DNA from: an uncultured Bacteroides sp.
Lineage (GTDB): Bacteria; Bacteroidota; Bacteroidia; Bacteroidales; Bacteroidaceae
NCBI GenBank assembly: GCA_900551445.1
Contig: URWA01000013.1
Span: 1 to 64,000, forward strand
DNA length: 64,000 bases
Direction: 5' to 3'
A program made the translations under genes and the position numbers. Shown one piece after another: positions 8,587 through 17,245 of the stretch. Position 1 is the stretch's first letter. Every line of letters starts with the position of its first letter. A model generated the notes under the pieces. The model did not search any database. It had not been told where the DNA came from and saw only the letters and a program-made list of their open reading frames with translations.

Positions 8587-9252
8587 ATGATGAATCAGAA
8601 CGAGGCCCTTGTCGTATTCAGCGGCGGACAGGATTCTACGACCTGTCTTTTCTGGGCAAAGAAGCATTTTAAGAAGGTACATGCACTGAGTTTCCTCTAC
8701 GGACAGAAGCATGAAAAAGAAGTGGAACTGGCGCGCAAGATTGCGGAGAAGGCAGGTGTGGAGTTTGACGTGATGGATGTGTCGTTCATCGGTCATTTGG
8801 GCAAAAACTCGCTGACGGATACCTCCATTCACATGGATGAGGTGAAACCGAAAGATTCTTTCCCGAATACGTTTGTGCCGGGACGGAACCTGTTTTTCCT
8901 GAGTATCGCGGCGGTATATGCCCGTGAGCGGGGAATTTTCCATTTGGTGACGGGGGTTTCACAGACAGACTTCAGCGGTTATCCGGATTGTCGCGACTCG
9001 TTTATCAAGTCGCTCAACGTGACGTTGAACCTGGCCATGGACGAGCAGTTCGTGATTCATACGCCGTTGATGTGGATTGACAAGGCGCAGACATGGACAT
9101 TGGCTGACGAACTGGGCGTGCTGGATTTGGTGCGGAACGAGACGCTGACATGCTACAATGGTATTCCGGGCGACGGTTGCGGACATTGCCCGGCTTGCAA
9201 GCTGCGCCGCGAGGGATTGGAAAAATATTTGGCTTCAAAAGAAAACAAATGA
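8587..9252 (+). CDS. queC: 7-cyano-7-deazaguanine (preQ0) synthase
   Basis: Converts 7-carboxy-7-deazaguanine to preQ0 with ATP and ammonia, in queuosine synthesis. The 221-residue protein has the PP-loop ATP pyrophosphatase motif SGGQDSTTC (residues 12-20) and the C-terminal zinc site C189, C198, C201, C204. Length and residues are normal. A second ATG one codon downstream is possible as start. Its TGA overlaps the queF ATG in the form ATGA (9249-9252), which suggests translational coupling. The earlier enzymes QueD and QueE are not in the window. Confidence 0.97.
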   Translation: MMNQNEALVVFSGGQDSTTCLFWAKKHFKKVHALSFLYGQKHEKEVELARKIAEKAGVEFDVMDVSFIGHLGKNSLTDTSIHMDEVKPKDSFPNTFVPGRNLFFLSIAAVYARERGIFHLVTGVSQTDFSGYPDCRDSFIKSLNVTLNLAMDEQFVIHTPLMWIDKAQTWTLADELGVLDLVRNETLTCYNGIPGDGCGHCPACKLRREGLEKYLASKENK

Positions 9253-9713
9253 GTATGGAAAGAAAAGACGAACTGACCTTGTTGGGCAACAAGAAAACGG
9301 TGTACAAACAGGATTATGCACCGGAAGTGCTGGAAGCATTTGTGAACAAGCATCCGGAGAATGATTATTGGGTACGTTTCAACTGTCCGGAGTTTACCAG
9401 TCTCTGTCCGATTACGGGGCAGCCGGACTTTGCGGAAATCCGTATCAGCTACCTGCCGGATGTGAAGATGGTGGAAAGCAAGAGCCTGAAACTGTATTTG
9501 TTCAGTTTCCGTAACCACGGAGATTTTCACGAGGATTGTGTGAACATCATCATGAAGGACCTGATCAAGCTGATGGATCCGAAATACATTGAAGTGACAG
9601 GAATCTTTACGCCACGTGGGGGTATTTCTATTTATCCGTACTGTAACTACGGCCGCCCGGGCACAAAGTACGAGGAACTGGCCGAGTATCGGATGAAGAA
9701 TCATGATTTGTAA
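9249..9713 (+). CDS. queF: NADPH-dependent 7-cyano-7-deazaguanine reductase
   Basis: Reduces the nitrile of preQ0 to preQ1, a rare nitrile reductase reaction. The 154-residue length is that of the short, unimodular (Bacillus-type) QueF. The catalytic cysteine C53 and aspartate D60 lie in FTSLCPITGQPDF, and the family motif ESKSLKLYLFSFRNH follows. The open frame extends upstream into queC to 9150, but the start at 9249 (or 9255) fits the family N-terminus and the ATGA overlap. It is the last gene of the operon and faces dnaX, with a strong terminator between them. Confidence 0.97.
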   Translation: MSMERKDELTLLGNKKTVYKQDYAPEVLEAFVNKHPENDYWVRFNCPEFTSLCPITGQPDFAEIRISYLPDVKMVESKSLKLYLFSFRNHGDFHEDCVNIIMKDLIKLMDPKYIEVTGIFTPRGGISIYPYCNYGRPGTKYEELAEYRMKNHDL

Positions 9714-9737
9714 ACCGAAGTTCGCTGGAAGATAAAG

Positions 9738-9786
9738 GAAAGACAGGCGGAGAAACTGATTTTGAGGTTTCTTCGCCTGTCTTTTA
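9738..9786. terminator. Bidirectional terminator between queF and dnaX
   Basis: A long stem pairs GACAGGCGGAGAAAC with GTTTCTTCGCCTGTC (one bulged base), flanked by AAAGGAAA on the left and CTTTTAT on the right. It can end transcripts from both convergent genes. Confidence 0.8.
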
Positions 9787-9800
9787 TAAGGATGCAGTTC

Positions 9801-11678
9801 TCAAGAAAGCTCCAGTCCCAACGCTTCTTTGAGTTTCAGCAGGCTGGGATTCTTTTTGCTCATCATCTGGAAACGTTCTACATGGCTGTAAGCCCGTACG
9901 TTCTCGTTGGCTTCACTCACGCGCGTGGTCATCTTGATTTTGCGGTTGTGCAGCTTCTCCTGCAGGTGGGCTTCTATCTGCGGAGCGAGGTGCTGCATGT
10001 ATTTCTGCACGATGTCGTTGTCTACCGCCACTTCGAAAGTATGCTGGTCAGCCAGCAGATGGGGGTGCATGTTCATCATACGTCCGGCGTTGGCCGCTTC
10101 TTCCTTGGGCAACAGGCTGGCAAACTCACGCCAGTAGTAGCCGAGGTCTTTTTCATTGAAGATATAGTCTTCCCAGTTGTCGGCAGCATGCGCCACTGGA
10201 ACCTGCTGTGTGGTGGGCTGTGAAGCGGGAGCAGTTGCCTGTGTCTGTGTTTTCCGGATGGACATGCCCAGACTGCCTGCCTTGAAGACCGGGGCCTTTC
10301 TTTCGGGAGCGGCTTTCGGAAGCGGACTGGCTTTGGTGTAAGGCACTTCAGCCTGCTTCAGGGTCGTGGTATAGGGTTGTGGCTGGGCCACAGGTTGGGC
10401 TGCCGGTTGCGGTTGTGGAGCGGCATGAGGCGCAGAGGCGGCTGGACTCACCGTGGTAGTAGTTGCGGTGGCTGGAGCCGGGGTTGCCTGTGGCTGTTGT
10501 GTGGTGGGCTGACCGGCTTGCGCGGTGTGGAAAACGGGAGATAACTGTTTCTTAGGGCTGCGCCCACTGCCCGTGTCTTCCGGTTCGGCCGTCAGCTGTG
10601 CCAGCTGAATCAGTGTCAGTTCTACCAGCAGACGCTTGTTCTTGCTCTGACGGTAGTTCAGGTCGCAGTCGTTGCACAGTTTCATGGCCTTGTACAAGAA
10701 TTGCGGGGTACATTTCTGTGCCTGTGCCTGATAGCGCTCACGGATGGAAGCGCCGGTTTCCAGCAGTTGCAGGGTGGCCGGATCACGGCTCACCAGCAGG
10801 TCGCGGAAATGGGACGTCAGTCCGGTGATGAAATGATTGCCGTCGAAACCTTTCCGAAGAATGTCGTTGAAAGTCAGCAAACAGTCGGATACCTTATTCT
10901 CCAAGAAGAAATCGGTCAACTTGAAATAGTATTCGCAGTCCAATACGTTCAGGTTCTCGATGACACTCTGGTAGGTGATGTGTCCGTTGGTGAAGCTCAC
11001 CACCTGGTCGAAGATGGAGAGTGCGTCACGCATACCTCCATCTGCCTTCTGGGCTATCACGTTCAGGGCTTCCGGTTCGGCTTCGATATGTTCTTTGCGG
11101 GCCACATTCTCCAAGTGCTCCACCGTGTCGCTCACCGTGATGCGGTTGAAGTCATAAATCTGGCAACGGCTCAGGATGGTGGGCAGGATTTTATGCTTTT
11201 CCGTGGTAGCCAGAATGAAGATGGCGTGCTGAGGCGGTTCTTCCAAGGTTTTCAGGAAGGCGTTGAAAGCCGCTGTAGACAGCATGTGTACCTCGTCGAT
11301 GATGTACACCTTGTATTTGCCAATCTGGGGTGGGATGCGTACCTGTTCAATCAGGGAACGGATGTCCTCGACAGAGTTGTTGGAAGCGGCATCCAGCTCA
11401 TGGATATTATAAGAACGCTGTTCGTTGAATGCCTTGCACGATTCACATTCGTTGCAGGCCTCTCCTTCTGCCGTGGGATGCAGGCAGTTGATGGTCTTGG
11501 CAAAAATGCGGGCGCAGGTGGTTTTTCCTACCCCTCGCGGACCGCAGAACAAGTAGGCATGCGCCAGTTTATGGTTGGCAATGGCATTTTTCAGGGTCGT
11601 GGTCAATGCACGCTGTCCCACTACTGTGTCGAAAGTAGACGGGCGGTATTTGCGTGCCGATACGATATAATTTTCCAT
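9801..11678 (-). CDS. dnaX: DNA polymerase III subunit gamma/tau
   Basis: Clamp-loader ATPase of the replisome. The chosen start (MENYIVSARKYRPSTF) gives 625 residues; the frame is open 15 codons further upstream, but that extension does not look like the family. An AAA+ domain has Walker A GPRGVGKTTC, a zinc site around CLHPTAEGEACNECESC, and Walker B IIDEVHML. Domain III follows, then a low-complexity Pro/Ala/Gln/Thr-rich linker (about residues 375-470) and a conserved C-terminal domain (about 490-625). A -7 box TACATTTG (minus, 11720-11713) lies upstream. No slippery frameshift site for a separate gamma form was identified. Confidence 0.96.
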   Translation of the reverse strand: MENYIVSARKYRPSTFDTVVGQRALTTTLKNAIANHKLAHAYLFCGPRGVGKTTCARIFAKTINCLHPTAEGEACNECESCKAFNEQRSYNIHELDAASNNSVEDIRSLIEQVRIPPQIGKYKVYIIDEVHMLSTAAFNAFLKTLEEPPQHAIFILATTEKHKILPTILSRCQIYDFNRITVSDTVEHLENVARKEHIEAEPEALNVIAQKADGGMRDALSIFDQVVSFTNGHITYQSVIENLNVLDCEYYFKLTDFFLENKVSDCLLTFNDILRKGFDGNHFITGLTSHFRDLLVSRDPATLQLLETGASIRERYQAQAQKCTPQFLYKAMKLCNDCDLNYRQSKNKRLLVELTLIQLAQLTAEPEDTGSGRSPKKQLSPVFHTAQAGQPTTQQPQATPAPATATTTTVSPAASAPHAAPQPQPAAQPVAQPQPYTTTLKQAEVPYTKASPLPKAAPERKAPVFKAGSLGMSIRKTQTQATAPASQPTTQQVPVAHAADNWEDYIFNEKDLGYYWREFASLLPKEEAANAGRMMNMHPHLLADQHTFEVAVDNDIVQKYMQHLAPQIEAHLQEKLHNRKIKMTTRVSEANENVRAYSHVERFQMMSKKNPSLLKLKEALGLELS

Positions 11679-11796
11679 GTGTCGATTCTTTTTTGATTCC
11701 TTGATATTTCTGCAAATGTACACAAAATCTCTTTCTTGTCATGGACTTGCTGCGAAATAATTTCTATCTTTGCAGGGTAATAAAGCAGGAGTTTTT

Positions 11797-12102
11797 ATGG
11801 GTAAACTGGCTAATATATGGGCTTTTATCGGGAGGCATAAATATTGGGTGACCATTGGGGCCTTTTTGTTGATTATTGGGGTGTTGGACGAGAACAGTCT
11901 GATACGCCGTGTGGCACATAAGCGGGAAATTCATCAGTTGAATACGGAGATTGCACGCTATCGGAAGCAGTATGAGGAAGACAGTAAGATGCTGAAAGAG
12001 ATTACTTCCAACAAGGAAGCGCTGGAGAAGGTGGCGCGTGAGAAGTATTTGATGAAAAAGTCAAATGAAGATATTTTTATTTTTGAAGAAGATAAGCAAT
12101 GA
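11797..12102 (+). CDS. FtsB/DivIC-type septum formation initiator
   Basis: Small bitopic cell-division protein of 101 residues. It has a short cytoplasmic N-terminus, one membrane helix (about 18-38) and a coiled coil (about 45-85) ending in the family signature VAREKYLMKKSNEDIFIF. The ATG at 11797 is preceded by AGGAG with suitable spacing, which is why the upstream in-frame start at 11770 was not used. A -7 box TATCTTTG lies at 11765-11772. Its stop overlaps the start of the next gene (ATGA at 12099-12102). It should act with FtsL/FtsQ-type partners at the septum. Confidence 0.9.
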   Translation: MGKLANIWAFIGRHKYWVTIGAFLLIIGVLDENSLIRRVAHKREIHQLNTEIARYRKQYEEDSKMLKEITSNKEALEKVAREKYLMKKSNEDIFIFEEDKQ

Positions 12103-12440
12103 GTTCGAAGATGAAAGATAAACTGGCTGTCGCAGGGGCTGTAGTCCTTTTTGTAGGCTTGCTACTTCAGTTTCTGAAAATGGAGGGGGCTCCCTATGTA
12201 TATTTGGTGGGGGCATGCCTGTTTGCCTACGTGCAGCTGGTTTCAGAATATAAGGGAAGCAGTGTGGTGATTCGTCGTCTGCGGCGTCAGCAGCTCCTTG
12301 GTGCGATGTTGCTGGTACTGACGGGAGTGGTGATGTTGCTCTGGAAGCGGAACGAATGGATTGTCTGTCTGACGGTCTCTGCGGTACTGGAGCTTTACAC
12401 GGCTTTCCGGATTCCGCAGGAGGAGGCCAAGGAAAATTAA
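12099..12440 (+). CDS. Small four-helix membrane protein, unknown function
   Basis: A 113-residue protein not assigned to a characterised family here. Four hydrophobic helices are visible (about 9-25, 31-48, 63-80 and 86-103), with a basic loop VIRRLRRQQ between helices 2 and 3. It overlaps the divIC-like gene by 4 bp and is followed 24 bp later by the AI-2E family transporter, so the three are one operon. The context suggests a cell-envelope role, but nothing in the sequence shows a specific one. Confidence 0.8.
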   Translation: MSSKMKDKLAVAGAVVLFVGLLLQFLKMEGAPYVYLVGACLFAYVQLVSEYKGSSVVIRRLRRQQLLGAMLLVLTGVVMLLWKRNEWIVCLTVSAVLELYTAFRIPQEEAKEN

Positions 12441-12464
12441 TCTCGGAGGAAAAAGGTGCTTATT

Positions 12465-13487
12465 ATGAAGGAAAGATATTGGAAATATTCGCTGGTCGTG
12501 TTTATCCTTGGACTGGGATACTTGTTGTTCCGTCAGGCGCAGCCTTTCATGAACGGTATTCTGGGGGGATTTACGCTTTATCTGTTATTGCGTAATTTTA
12601 CATTCTGGCTCCAGACGAAGATGAAGCGGGCACTAGCCGTGTGGCTGGTGACGATTGTAGTTACGCTGTTTATTCTGGTACCGCTTTCCTTGTTTGCATG
12701 GGCCATGGTGAGTCAGATTTCTCAGATGCATTTTGATACGGAAGCGATTATCAAGCCGGTATGGGAGGTGGTGGATTTTATCAAGGACCGGACGGGCTTT
12801 GATGTGATGTCGGAAAAAAGCCTCTCTTTCTTGGTGGCACAGGCTTCTTCCATCGGGCAGTCGGTGATGAGTGGAGTCAGTGACTTGCTGGTCAATCTCT
12901 GTGTGGCTATTATGTTGATGTTTTTCATGCTGTATGAAGGGAAGAGTATGGAACATTATATTTCTACGTTGCTTCCTTTTAAGGCTGAAAATAAGATTGA
13001 GGTGCTGAAGAAGGTACAGTTGATGGTTCGTTCCAATGCCATCGGTATTCCGTTGCTGGCCATTATCCAAGGATTTATCTCATTGGGAGGCTACCTGATT
13101 TGCGATGCGCCCAATCCGTTTCTGAGTGCCATGCTGACGGCATTTGCTTCGGTGATTCCCATTGTCGGCACCGCTTTGGTGTGGGGACCGATTACGGTGT
13201 ATTTCCTGGTGGTAGGTAACTGGGTAAATGCCCTGATGATGCTGGGATACGGGGCGATTATCGTGTCTCAGTGTGACAACCTGATTCGTTTCCTGTTGCA
13301 GAAGAAGATGGCCGATGTGCATCCGTTGATTACCATTTTCGGAGTGGTGGCCGGTCTTCCTCTGTTTGGGTTCATGGGTATTATCTTCGGACCGCTGCTG
13401 GTGTCTCTTTTCCTTCTGTTCGTGGATATGTTCCGGAAAGAGTTTTTACTGGAGGATGAGGATGGTTCAGGAGTCAGTCAAGGTTAA
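12465..13487 (+). CDS. AI-2E/PerM-family membrane transporter
   Basis: Inner-membrane protein of about 340 residues with eight predicted helices, two near the N-terminus and the rest in the C-terminal two thirds, as in the family once named UPF0118. Members include exporters of autoinducer-2 and Na+/H+ antiporters, so the substrate is open. The start is uncertain: ATG at 12465 was chosen, but GGAGGA (12445-12450) is better spaced for a GTG at 12456. The 3' end overlaps the convergent miaA by 14 bp. Confidence 0.88.
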   Translation: MKERYWKYSLVVFILGLGYLLFRQAQPFMNGILGGFTLYLLLRNFTFWLQTKMKRALAVWLVTIVVTLFILVPLSLFAWAMVSQISQMHFDTEAIIKPVWEVVDFIKDRTGFDVMSEKSLSFLVAQASSIGQSVMSGVSDLLVNLCVAIMLMFFMLYEGKSMEHYISTLLPFKAENKIEVLKKVQLMVRSNAIGIPLLAIIQGFISLGGYLICDAPNPFLSAMLTAFASVIPIVGTALVWGPITVYFLVVGNWVNALMMLGYGAIIVSQCDNLIRFLLQKKMADVHPLITIFGVVAGLPLFGFMGIIFGPLLVSLFLLFVDMFRKEFLLEDEDGSGVSQG

Positions 13488-14385
13488 TCTGGCTGTCCAG
13501 AAACTGCATGATTTCTTCTTTTTGGTCGGGGTGGAACCAGGTGATTTCCGTATCTCTCTTGAACCAGGTCATTTGTTTCCGTGAATAAATCCGGGAGTTC
13601 TGTTTGATTTTCTCAATGGCGAAGGGAAGTTCCCATTCTCCGTCCAGATATTTGAAGATTTCCTTGTAGCCTACGGTGTTCAGGGAGTTGAGGTGCTTAT
13701 AAGGATACACGCGCCGGGCTTCTTCCAGCAGACCTTCTTTCATCATTTCGTCTACGCGCTGGTTGATGCGTTGGTAAAGTTCCTCTCGGTCGCGCGTCAG
13801 GCCGATTTTGATGATGTGGAAGGGACGCTCTTTGAGGGTGCGGGTGCGGAAGGAGGTGTAGGTCTTTCCAGTCATATAGCAGATTTCCAGTGCATGAATC
13901 ACTCTTTTCGGGTTTTTTAGGTCGACAATGCGGTAATATTCGGGGTCGAGTACCCGTAATTCTGCACAGAGGGGTTCCAGTCCTTCCGTTTCGTAGCGGT
14001 GTATCATCAGGTCTCGGGTTTCTTTATCTACGGTCGGAATATCGTCAATGCCCTTGCAGACCGCATCCACATACATCATGGAACCTCCTGTCATGACGAC
14101 GACCGGGTGGGTATGGAACAGTTCTTCCAGTTTCTTCAGTACTTCTGTCTCGTATTGTGCTGCACTGTAATAGTCGGTCAGTTCCAATGTCCCGACGAAA
14201 TAGTGGGGAACTCTCGACAATTGTGCGGGAGTGGGAGCGGCGGTCCCGATTTTCAGGTCTTTGTATAATTGACGGGAGTCCGAGGATATGATTGAGGTGT
14301 GAAACCGTTCGGCGATAGAAAGGCTCAACTCAGTCTTTCCCACACCTGTGGGGCCGATAAGTACGATAAGAACGGGCTTTTTCAT
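13474..14385 (-). CDS. miaA: tRNA dimethylallyltransferase
   Basis: Adds a dimethylallyl group to A37 of tRNAs that read UNN codons. The 303-residue protein starts MKKPVLIVLIGPTGVGKTELS, with a P-loop GPTGVGKT at residues 11-18. It also has ISSDSRQLYKDLKIGTA, the VVMTGGSMMYVDAV region and a C-terminal QNSRIYSRKQMTWFKRD that contacts the tRNA. The frame is open 12 codons upstream, but the ATG at 14385 fits the family. The stop lies inside the end of the convergent AI-2E family gene, a 14-bp tail overlap. Confidence 0.97.
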   Translation of the reverse strand: MKKPVLIVLIGPTGVGKTELSLSIAERFHTSIISSDSRQLYKDLKIGTAAPTPAQLSRVPHYFVGTLELTDYYSAAQYETEVLKKLEELFHTHPVVVMTGGSMMYVDAVCKGIDDIPTVDKETRDLMIHRYETEGLEPLCAELRVLDPEYYRIVDLKNPKRVIHALEICYMTGKTYTSFRTRTLKERPFHIIKIGLTRDREELYQRINQRVDEMMKEGLLEEARRVYPYKHLNSLNTVGYKEIFKYLDGEWELPFAIEKIKQNSRIYSRKQMTWFKRDTEITWFHPDQKEEIMQFLDSQINLD

Positions 14386-14402
14386 GTATGGATATGTATT
14401 AG

Positions 14403-14447
14403 CAGAAAAAAGAAATGTCATTCTGAACCATGGTCCAGGATGACATT
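14403..14447 (-). terminator. Terminator upstream of miaA
   Basis: AATGTCA (14414-14420) pairs with TGACATT (14441-14447), with further pairing around a central CCATGG. On the minus strand the stem is followed by TTTCTTTTTTCT. It should end the lipid A operon and its trailing gene before miaA. Confidence 0.75.
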
Positions 14448-14484
14448 CTTGTAATATAAAATTGAGTATGGAAAATTGGGACGG

Positions 14485-15042
14485 TTAGTATTTGTCTTCG
14501 TCGTATGGATTTCCGCCTCCTTCGTTGATATCGAATCCTTCCGGGTCAAAATCTTCCATGTCGTAATCCTGGTCGCCGTAGAAGTTTTCATCCAGGTCGA
14601 GTGCAGCATTGGTATTCATTTGCTCGTCGAAGTCGATGGTCTGTTTGGGAGCTTCTCCGCTTTTGCGGGAGCATACCGCTTTGTCCAAGTCCTTTCCTGT
14701 GATGATTTCGGATAATTCAATGAAGAAAACACGTTCTGCCAAGGGATCGAAAACATACAGTAGTTTTTGCTTTTCATCTTCCAGCAGTTCACTGAGACGG
14801 GTATCTTTCATCACGTAGGTATCTTCTTCAGAACTTCCGGTACCCATGTCTTCAAGAGTGATTTCAGTTTCCTTTTCCCAGTCATCGTCACAGATAAAGA
14901 AGGAAGTCATTTGGTCGTCCTTATATCCCGTTGATTTCAAAATAGCTTCGTGCAGGTCATAAAAGGAAGCTTCAGAGTCGATTTTGATTTCTCTTAAAAA
15001 ATCATCGACTTCGTCAGATATGATTCTAAATTTATATACCAT
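14485..15042 (-). CDS. pRiA4b ORF-3-like / IS1096 TnpR-type family protein
   Basis: A 185-residue soluble acidic protein. The N-terminal part (MVYKFRIISDEVDDFLREI, then FYDLHEAILKSTGYKDDQM and FFICDDDWEKETEITLEDM) matches the family named after plasmid pRiA4b ORF-3. That family occurs on mobile elements but is also common as a lone chromosomal gene in Bacteroidales. The C-terminus is very acidic and low in complexity. It lies 44 bp after lpxA and ends at a terminator, so it may be read with the lpx genes. The ATG at 15042 was preferred to one 12 codons upstream because the family motif begins there. Function unknown. Confidence 0.82.
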   Translation of the reverse strand: MVYKFRIISDEVDDFLREIKIDSEASFYDLHEAILKSTGYKDDQMTSFFICDDDWEKETEITLEDMGTGSSEEDTYVMKDTRLSELLEDEKQKLLYVFDPLAERVFFIELSEIITGKDLDKAVCSRKSGEAPKQTIDFDEQMNTNAALDLDENFYGDQDYDMEDFDPEGFDINEGGGNPYDEDKY

Positions 15043-15086
15043 TTTTGTTTGTCTTTGGTTGATGTGGTAAATATACAAAATCTTTT

Positions 15087-15854
15087 TTATCGGATGATGC
15101 CTCGTTGCGAGTTTTCCACAAATGATATGATATATTCTATTTCTTTGCTCATCGGCACTTCCTTACGGATTTCTTCGAGGGCGTCGCTTACCATTTTCCC
15201 GCTATTGTAGATGATGCGATACGCGTTATGAATGTTTTCAATCAATTCGTTGGAGAATCCTCTGCGTCTCAGTCCGACAATGTTAATGCCACAGTAAGCA
15301 ATCGGGTCGCGTCCGGCAATGATGAAAGGAGGAATATCCTTGCTGAAACGGCATCCTCCCTGAATCATCACGTAACCTCCTACGCGGCAGAACTGGTGCA
15401 TCAGTACGGAAGCACTCACAATGGCATTGTCGTCAATAATGACTTCGCCTGCCATTTTAGTCTGGTTGCCGATGATGCAACCACTTCCCACCAGTGTGTC
15501 ATGGGCTACATGTACACCTTCCATCAACAGGTTATTGTTGCCTACAATGGTTTTACCTTTAGCGGCTGTTCCCCGATTGATGGTTACATTTTCGCGGATG
15601 GTGTTGTTGTCGCCGATTTCTGCGGTGGTTTCTTCCCCGTGGAACTTCAGGTCTTGGGGAATGGCACCGATTACAGCACCTGGAAAAATCCGGTTCCCGT
15701 TTCCGATGCGGGATCCATATAAGATATTGGCATTGGGCATGATGACGTTATTGTCTCCAATGACCACATTCTTGTCAATGAAAACAAAAGGACCTATTTC
15801 TACGTTTTCTCCGATTTTAGCTTCGGGGTCTATATATGCTAGAGGGCTGATCAT
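15087..15854 (-). CDS. lpxA: Acyl-ACP--UDP-N-acetylglucosamine O-acyltransferase
   Basis: First enzyme of lipid A synthesis; it transfers a 3-hydroxyacyl chain to UDP-GlcNAc. The 255-residue protein is a left-handed beta helix of hexapeptide repeats (about 1-190) with a helical C-terminus. The catalytic histidine is H118 in GVHVAHD. It starts 1 bp after lpxC-fabZ, within the operon lpxD, lpxC-fabZ, lpxA. Length and residues are normal. Confidence 0.98.
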   Translation of the reverse strand: MISPLAYIDPEAKIGENVEIGPFVFIDKNVVIGDNNVIMPNANILYGSRIGNGNRIFPGAVIGAIPQDLKFHGEETTAEIGDNNTIRENVTINRGTAAKGKTIVGNNNLLMEGVHVAHDTLVGSGCIIGNQTKMAGEVIIDDNAIVSASVLMHQFCRVGGYVMIQGGCRFSKDIPPFIIAGRDPIAYCGINIVGLRRRGFSNELIENIHNAYRIIYNSGKMVSDALEEIRKEVPMSKEIEYIISFVENSQRGIIR

Positions 15855-15855
15855 G

Positions 15856-17241
15856 TTACTTGTTTTTTACAATTTGTGCCATAAATTCAGCTTCGCAGAC
15901 AATCTTTTCTCCCACGAAAATATATCCTTTCATGGTGGATATGCCGCGGCGAATGGGCGCCATCAGTTCAACTCTGAAAATCAGGGTATCTCCCGGCACA
16001 ACTTTTTGGCGGAATTTCACATTATCTATTTTCAGAAAATAAGTAGAATATCTTTCGGGTTCGTCTACCGAATTGAGTACCAGCAATCCGCCTACTTGAG
16101 CCATCGCTTCTATTTGCAGAACGCCTGGCATGACTGGTTCTTGTGGGAAATGTCCTTGGAAGAACGGTTCATTGGAAGTGACATTTTTGATGCCGACAAT
16201 GTAATTGGCACCGATAGCTATCACTTTGTCGACCAGTTGGAACGGATAGCGGTGGGGGAGCAGTTCGCGGATACGATTTACATCCATCAAGGGCTCCTCG
16301 TTGCAGTTGTATATGGGAGCCTGAATTTCGTGCAGTCGGATTTCCTTGCGCAGCTGACGGGCAAATTTGTTATTGATGGTGTGTCCCGGACGGGTGGCGA
16401 TGATGCGTCCTTTAATAGGTTTTCCCACAAGGGCCAAATCGCCGATGATATCCAACAGTTTATGGCGGGCAGGTTCGTTAGGCCATACCAACGGAATATG
16501 GTTTATATATCCCAGATGACTGGCATCCATGTGGGGGACTCCCATCACATCGGCCAGTTTGTCGAAACTCTCTTGGGTCATCTGTTTTTCATAGATGACA
16601 ATGGCGTTATCCAAATCCCCTCCTTTGATCAGTCCGGCATTCAATAACGGTTCGATTTCACGAACAAATACAAATGTACGTGCAGAAGCTATTTCCGTGG
16701 GGAAATCAGTCATGTTCTCCAAAGTGGCATATTGGTTCGTCAGAATTTTGGAGTCGTAGGATATGAGCGTATTTACGCTGAACTTATCATCTGGCAGTAC
16801 AATGATGGATGAGCCCGTTTCTTCGTCTCGGAATTCAATTTTGGACTTGATGATGTAATAGTCTTTCGGAGCAGCTTGTTCTTCGATGCCTACTCGCTTG
16901 ATACATTCCACATAGGCTTTGGCACTACCGTCCAGAATGGGGAATTCCGGTCCGTCTACCTGAATCAAGCAGTTGTCGATGCCGGCAGCATACAATGCAG
17001 CCAGTGCATGTTCTACAGTACTAACTTTTACCCCGTTTTTTGCTAAAACTGTTCCGCGGGTAGTGTCCACAACGTTTTCAGCTACAGCATCCAGTATGGG
17101 TTGGTCATCCAAATCGATTCGCTGTATTTTATACCCGTGGTGCTCTGGGGCAGGATTGAACGTAACGGTAAGTTTTACTCCCGTATGGAGTCCTTTACCA
17201 TTGAGTGAAAAGCTGCCTTTTAAGGTTTGTTGTTTCAACAT
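15856..17241 (-). CDS. lpxC-fabZ: Fused LpxC deacetylase / FabZ 3-hydroxyacyl-ACP dehydratase
   Basis: A two-enzyme protein of 461 residues, the usual arrangement in Bacteroidetes. The LpxC part (about 1-300) removes the N-acetyl group from UDP-3-O-acyl-GlcNAc; zinc and catalytic residues lie in TVEHALAALYAAG, in RHKLLDIIGDLAL and in RPGHTINN. The FabZ part (about 315-461) has LLPHRYPFQLVDKV and the active-site stretch FFQGHFPQEPVMPG followed by IEAMAQ. One polypeptide thus draws on the hydroxyacyl-ACP pool for both lipid A and fatty acids. It is 4 bp from lpxD and 1 bp from lpxA. Confidence 0.98.
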   Translation of the reverse strand: MLKQQTLKGSFSLNGKGLHTGVKLTVTFNPAPEHHGYKIQRIDLDDQPILDAVAENVVDTTRGTVLAKNGVKVSTVEHALAALYAAGIDNCLIQVDGPEFPILDGSAKAYVECIKRVGIEEQAAPKDYYIIKSKIEFRDEETGSSIIVLPDDKFSVNTLISYDSKILTNQYATLENMTDFPTEIASARTFVFVREIEPLLNAGLIKGGDLDNAIVIYEKQMTQESFDKLADVMGVPHMDASHLGYINHIPLVWPNEPARHKLLDIIGDLALVGKPIKGRIIATRPGHTINNKFARQLRKEIRLHEIQAPIYNCNEEPLMDVNRIRELLPHRYPFQLVDKVIAIGANYIVGIKNVTSNEPFFQGHFPQEPVMPGVLQIEAMAQVGGLLVLNSVDEPERYSTYFLKIDNVKFRQKVVPGDTLIFRVELMAPIRRGISTMKGYIFVGEKIVCEAEFMAQIVKNK

Positions 17242-17245
17242 GGGT

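Noticed and set aside
9150..9248. Upstream extension of the queF frame inside queC
   Set aside because: The extra 33 codons lie in another frame of the conserved zinc-binding end of queC and do not resemble the QueF N-terminus; the ATGA overlap gives a natural start at 9249.
10701..11696. Plus-strand open frame of 331 codons opposite dnaX
   Set aside because: Shadow of the conserved AAA+ domain of dnaX.
14485..15042. Insertion sequence remnant
   Set aside because: The gene belongs to a family seen on mobile elements, but there are no inverted repeats, target duplications or transposase fragments around it.
15421..16647. Plus-strand open frame of 408 codons across lpxA and lpxC-fabZ
   Set aside because: It is the complement of two strongly conserved enzymes; the length follows from their codon bias and the translation has no recognisable domain.
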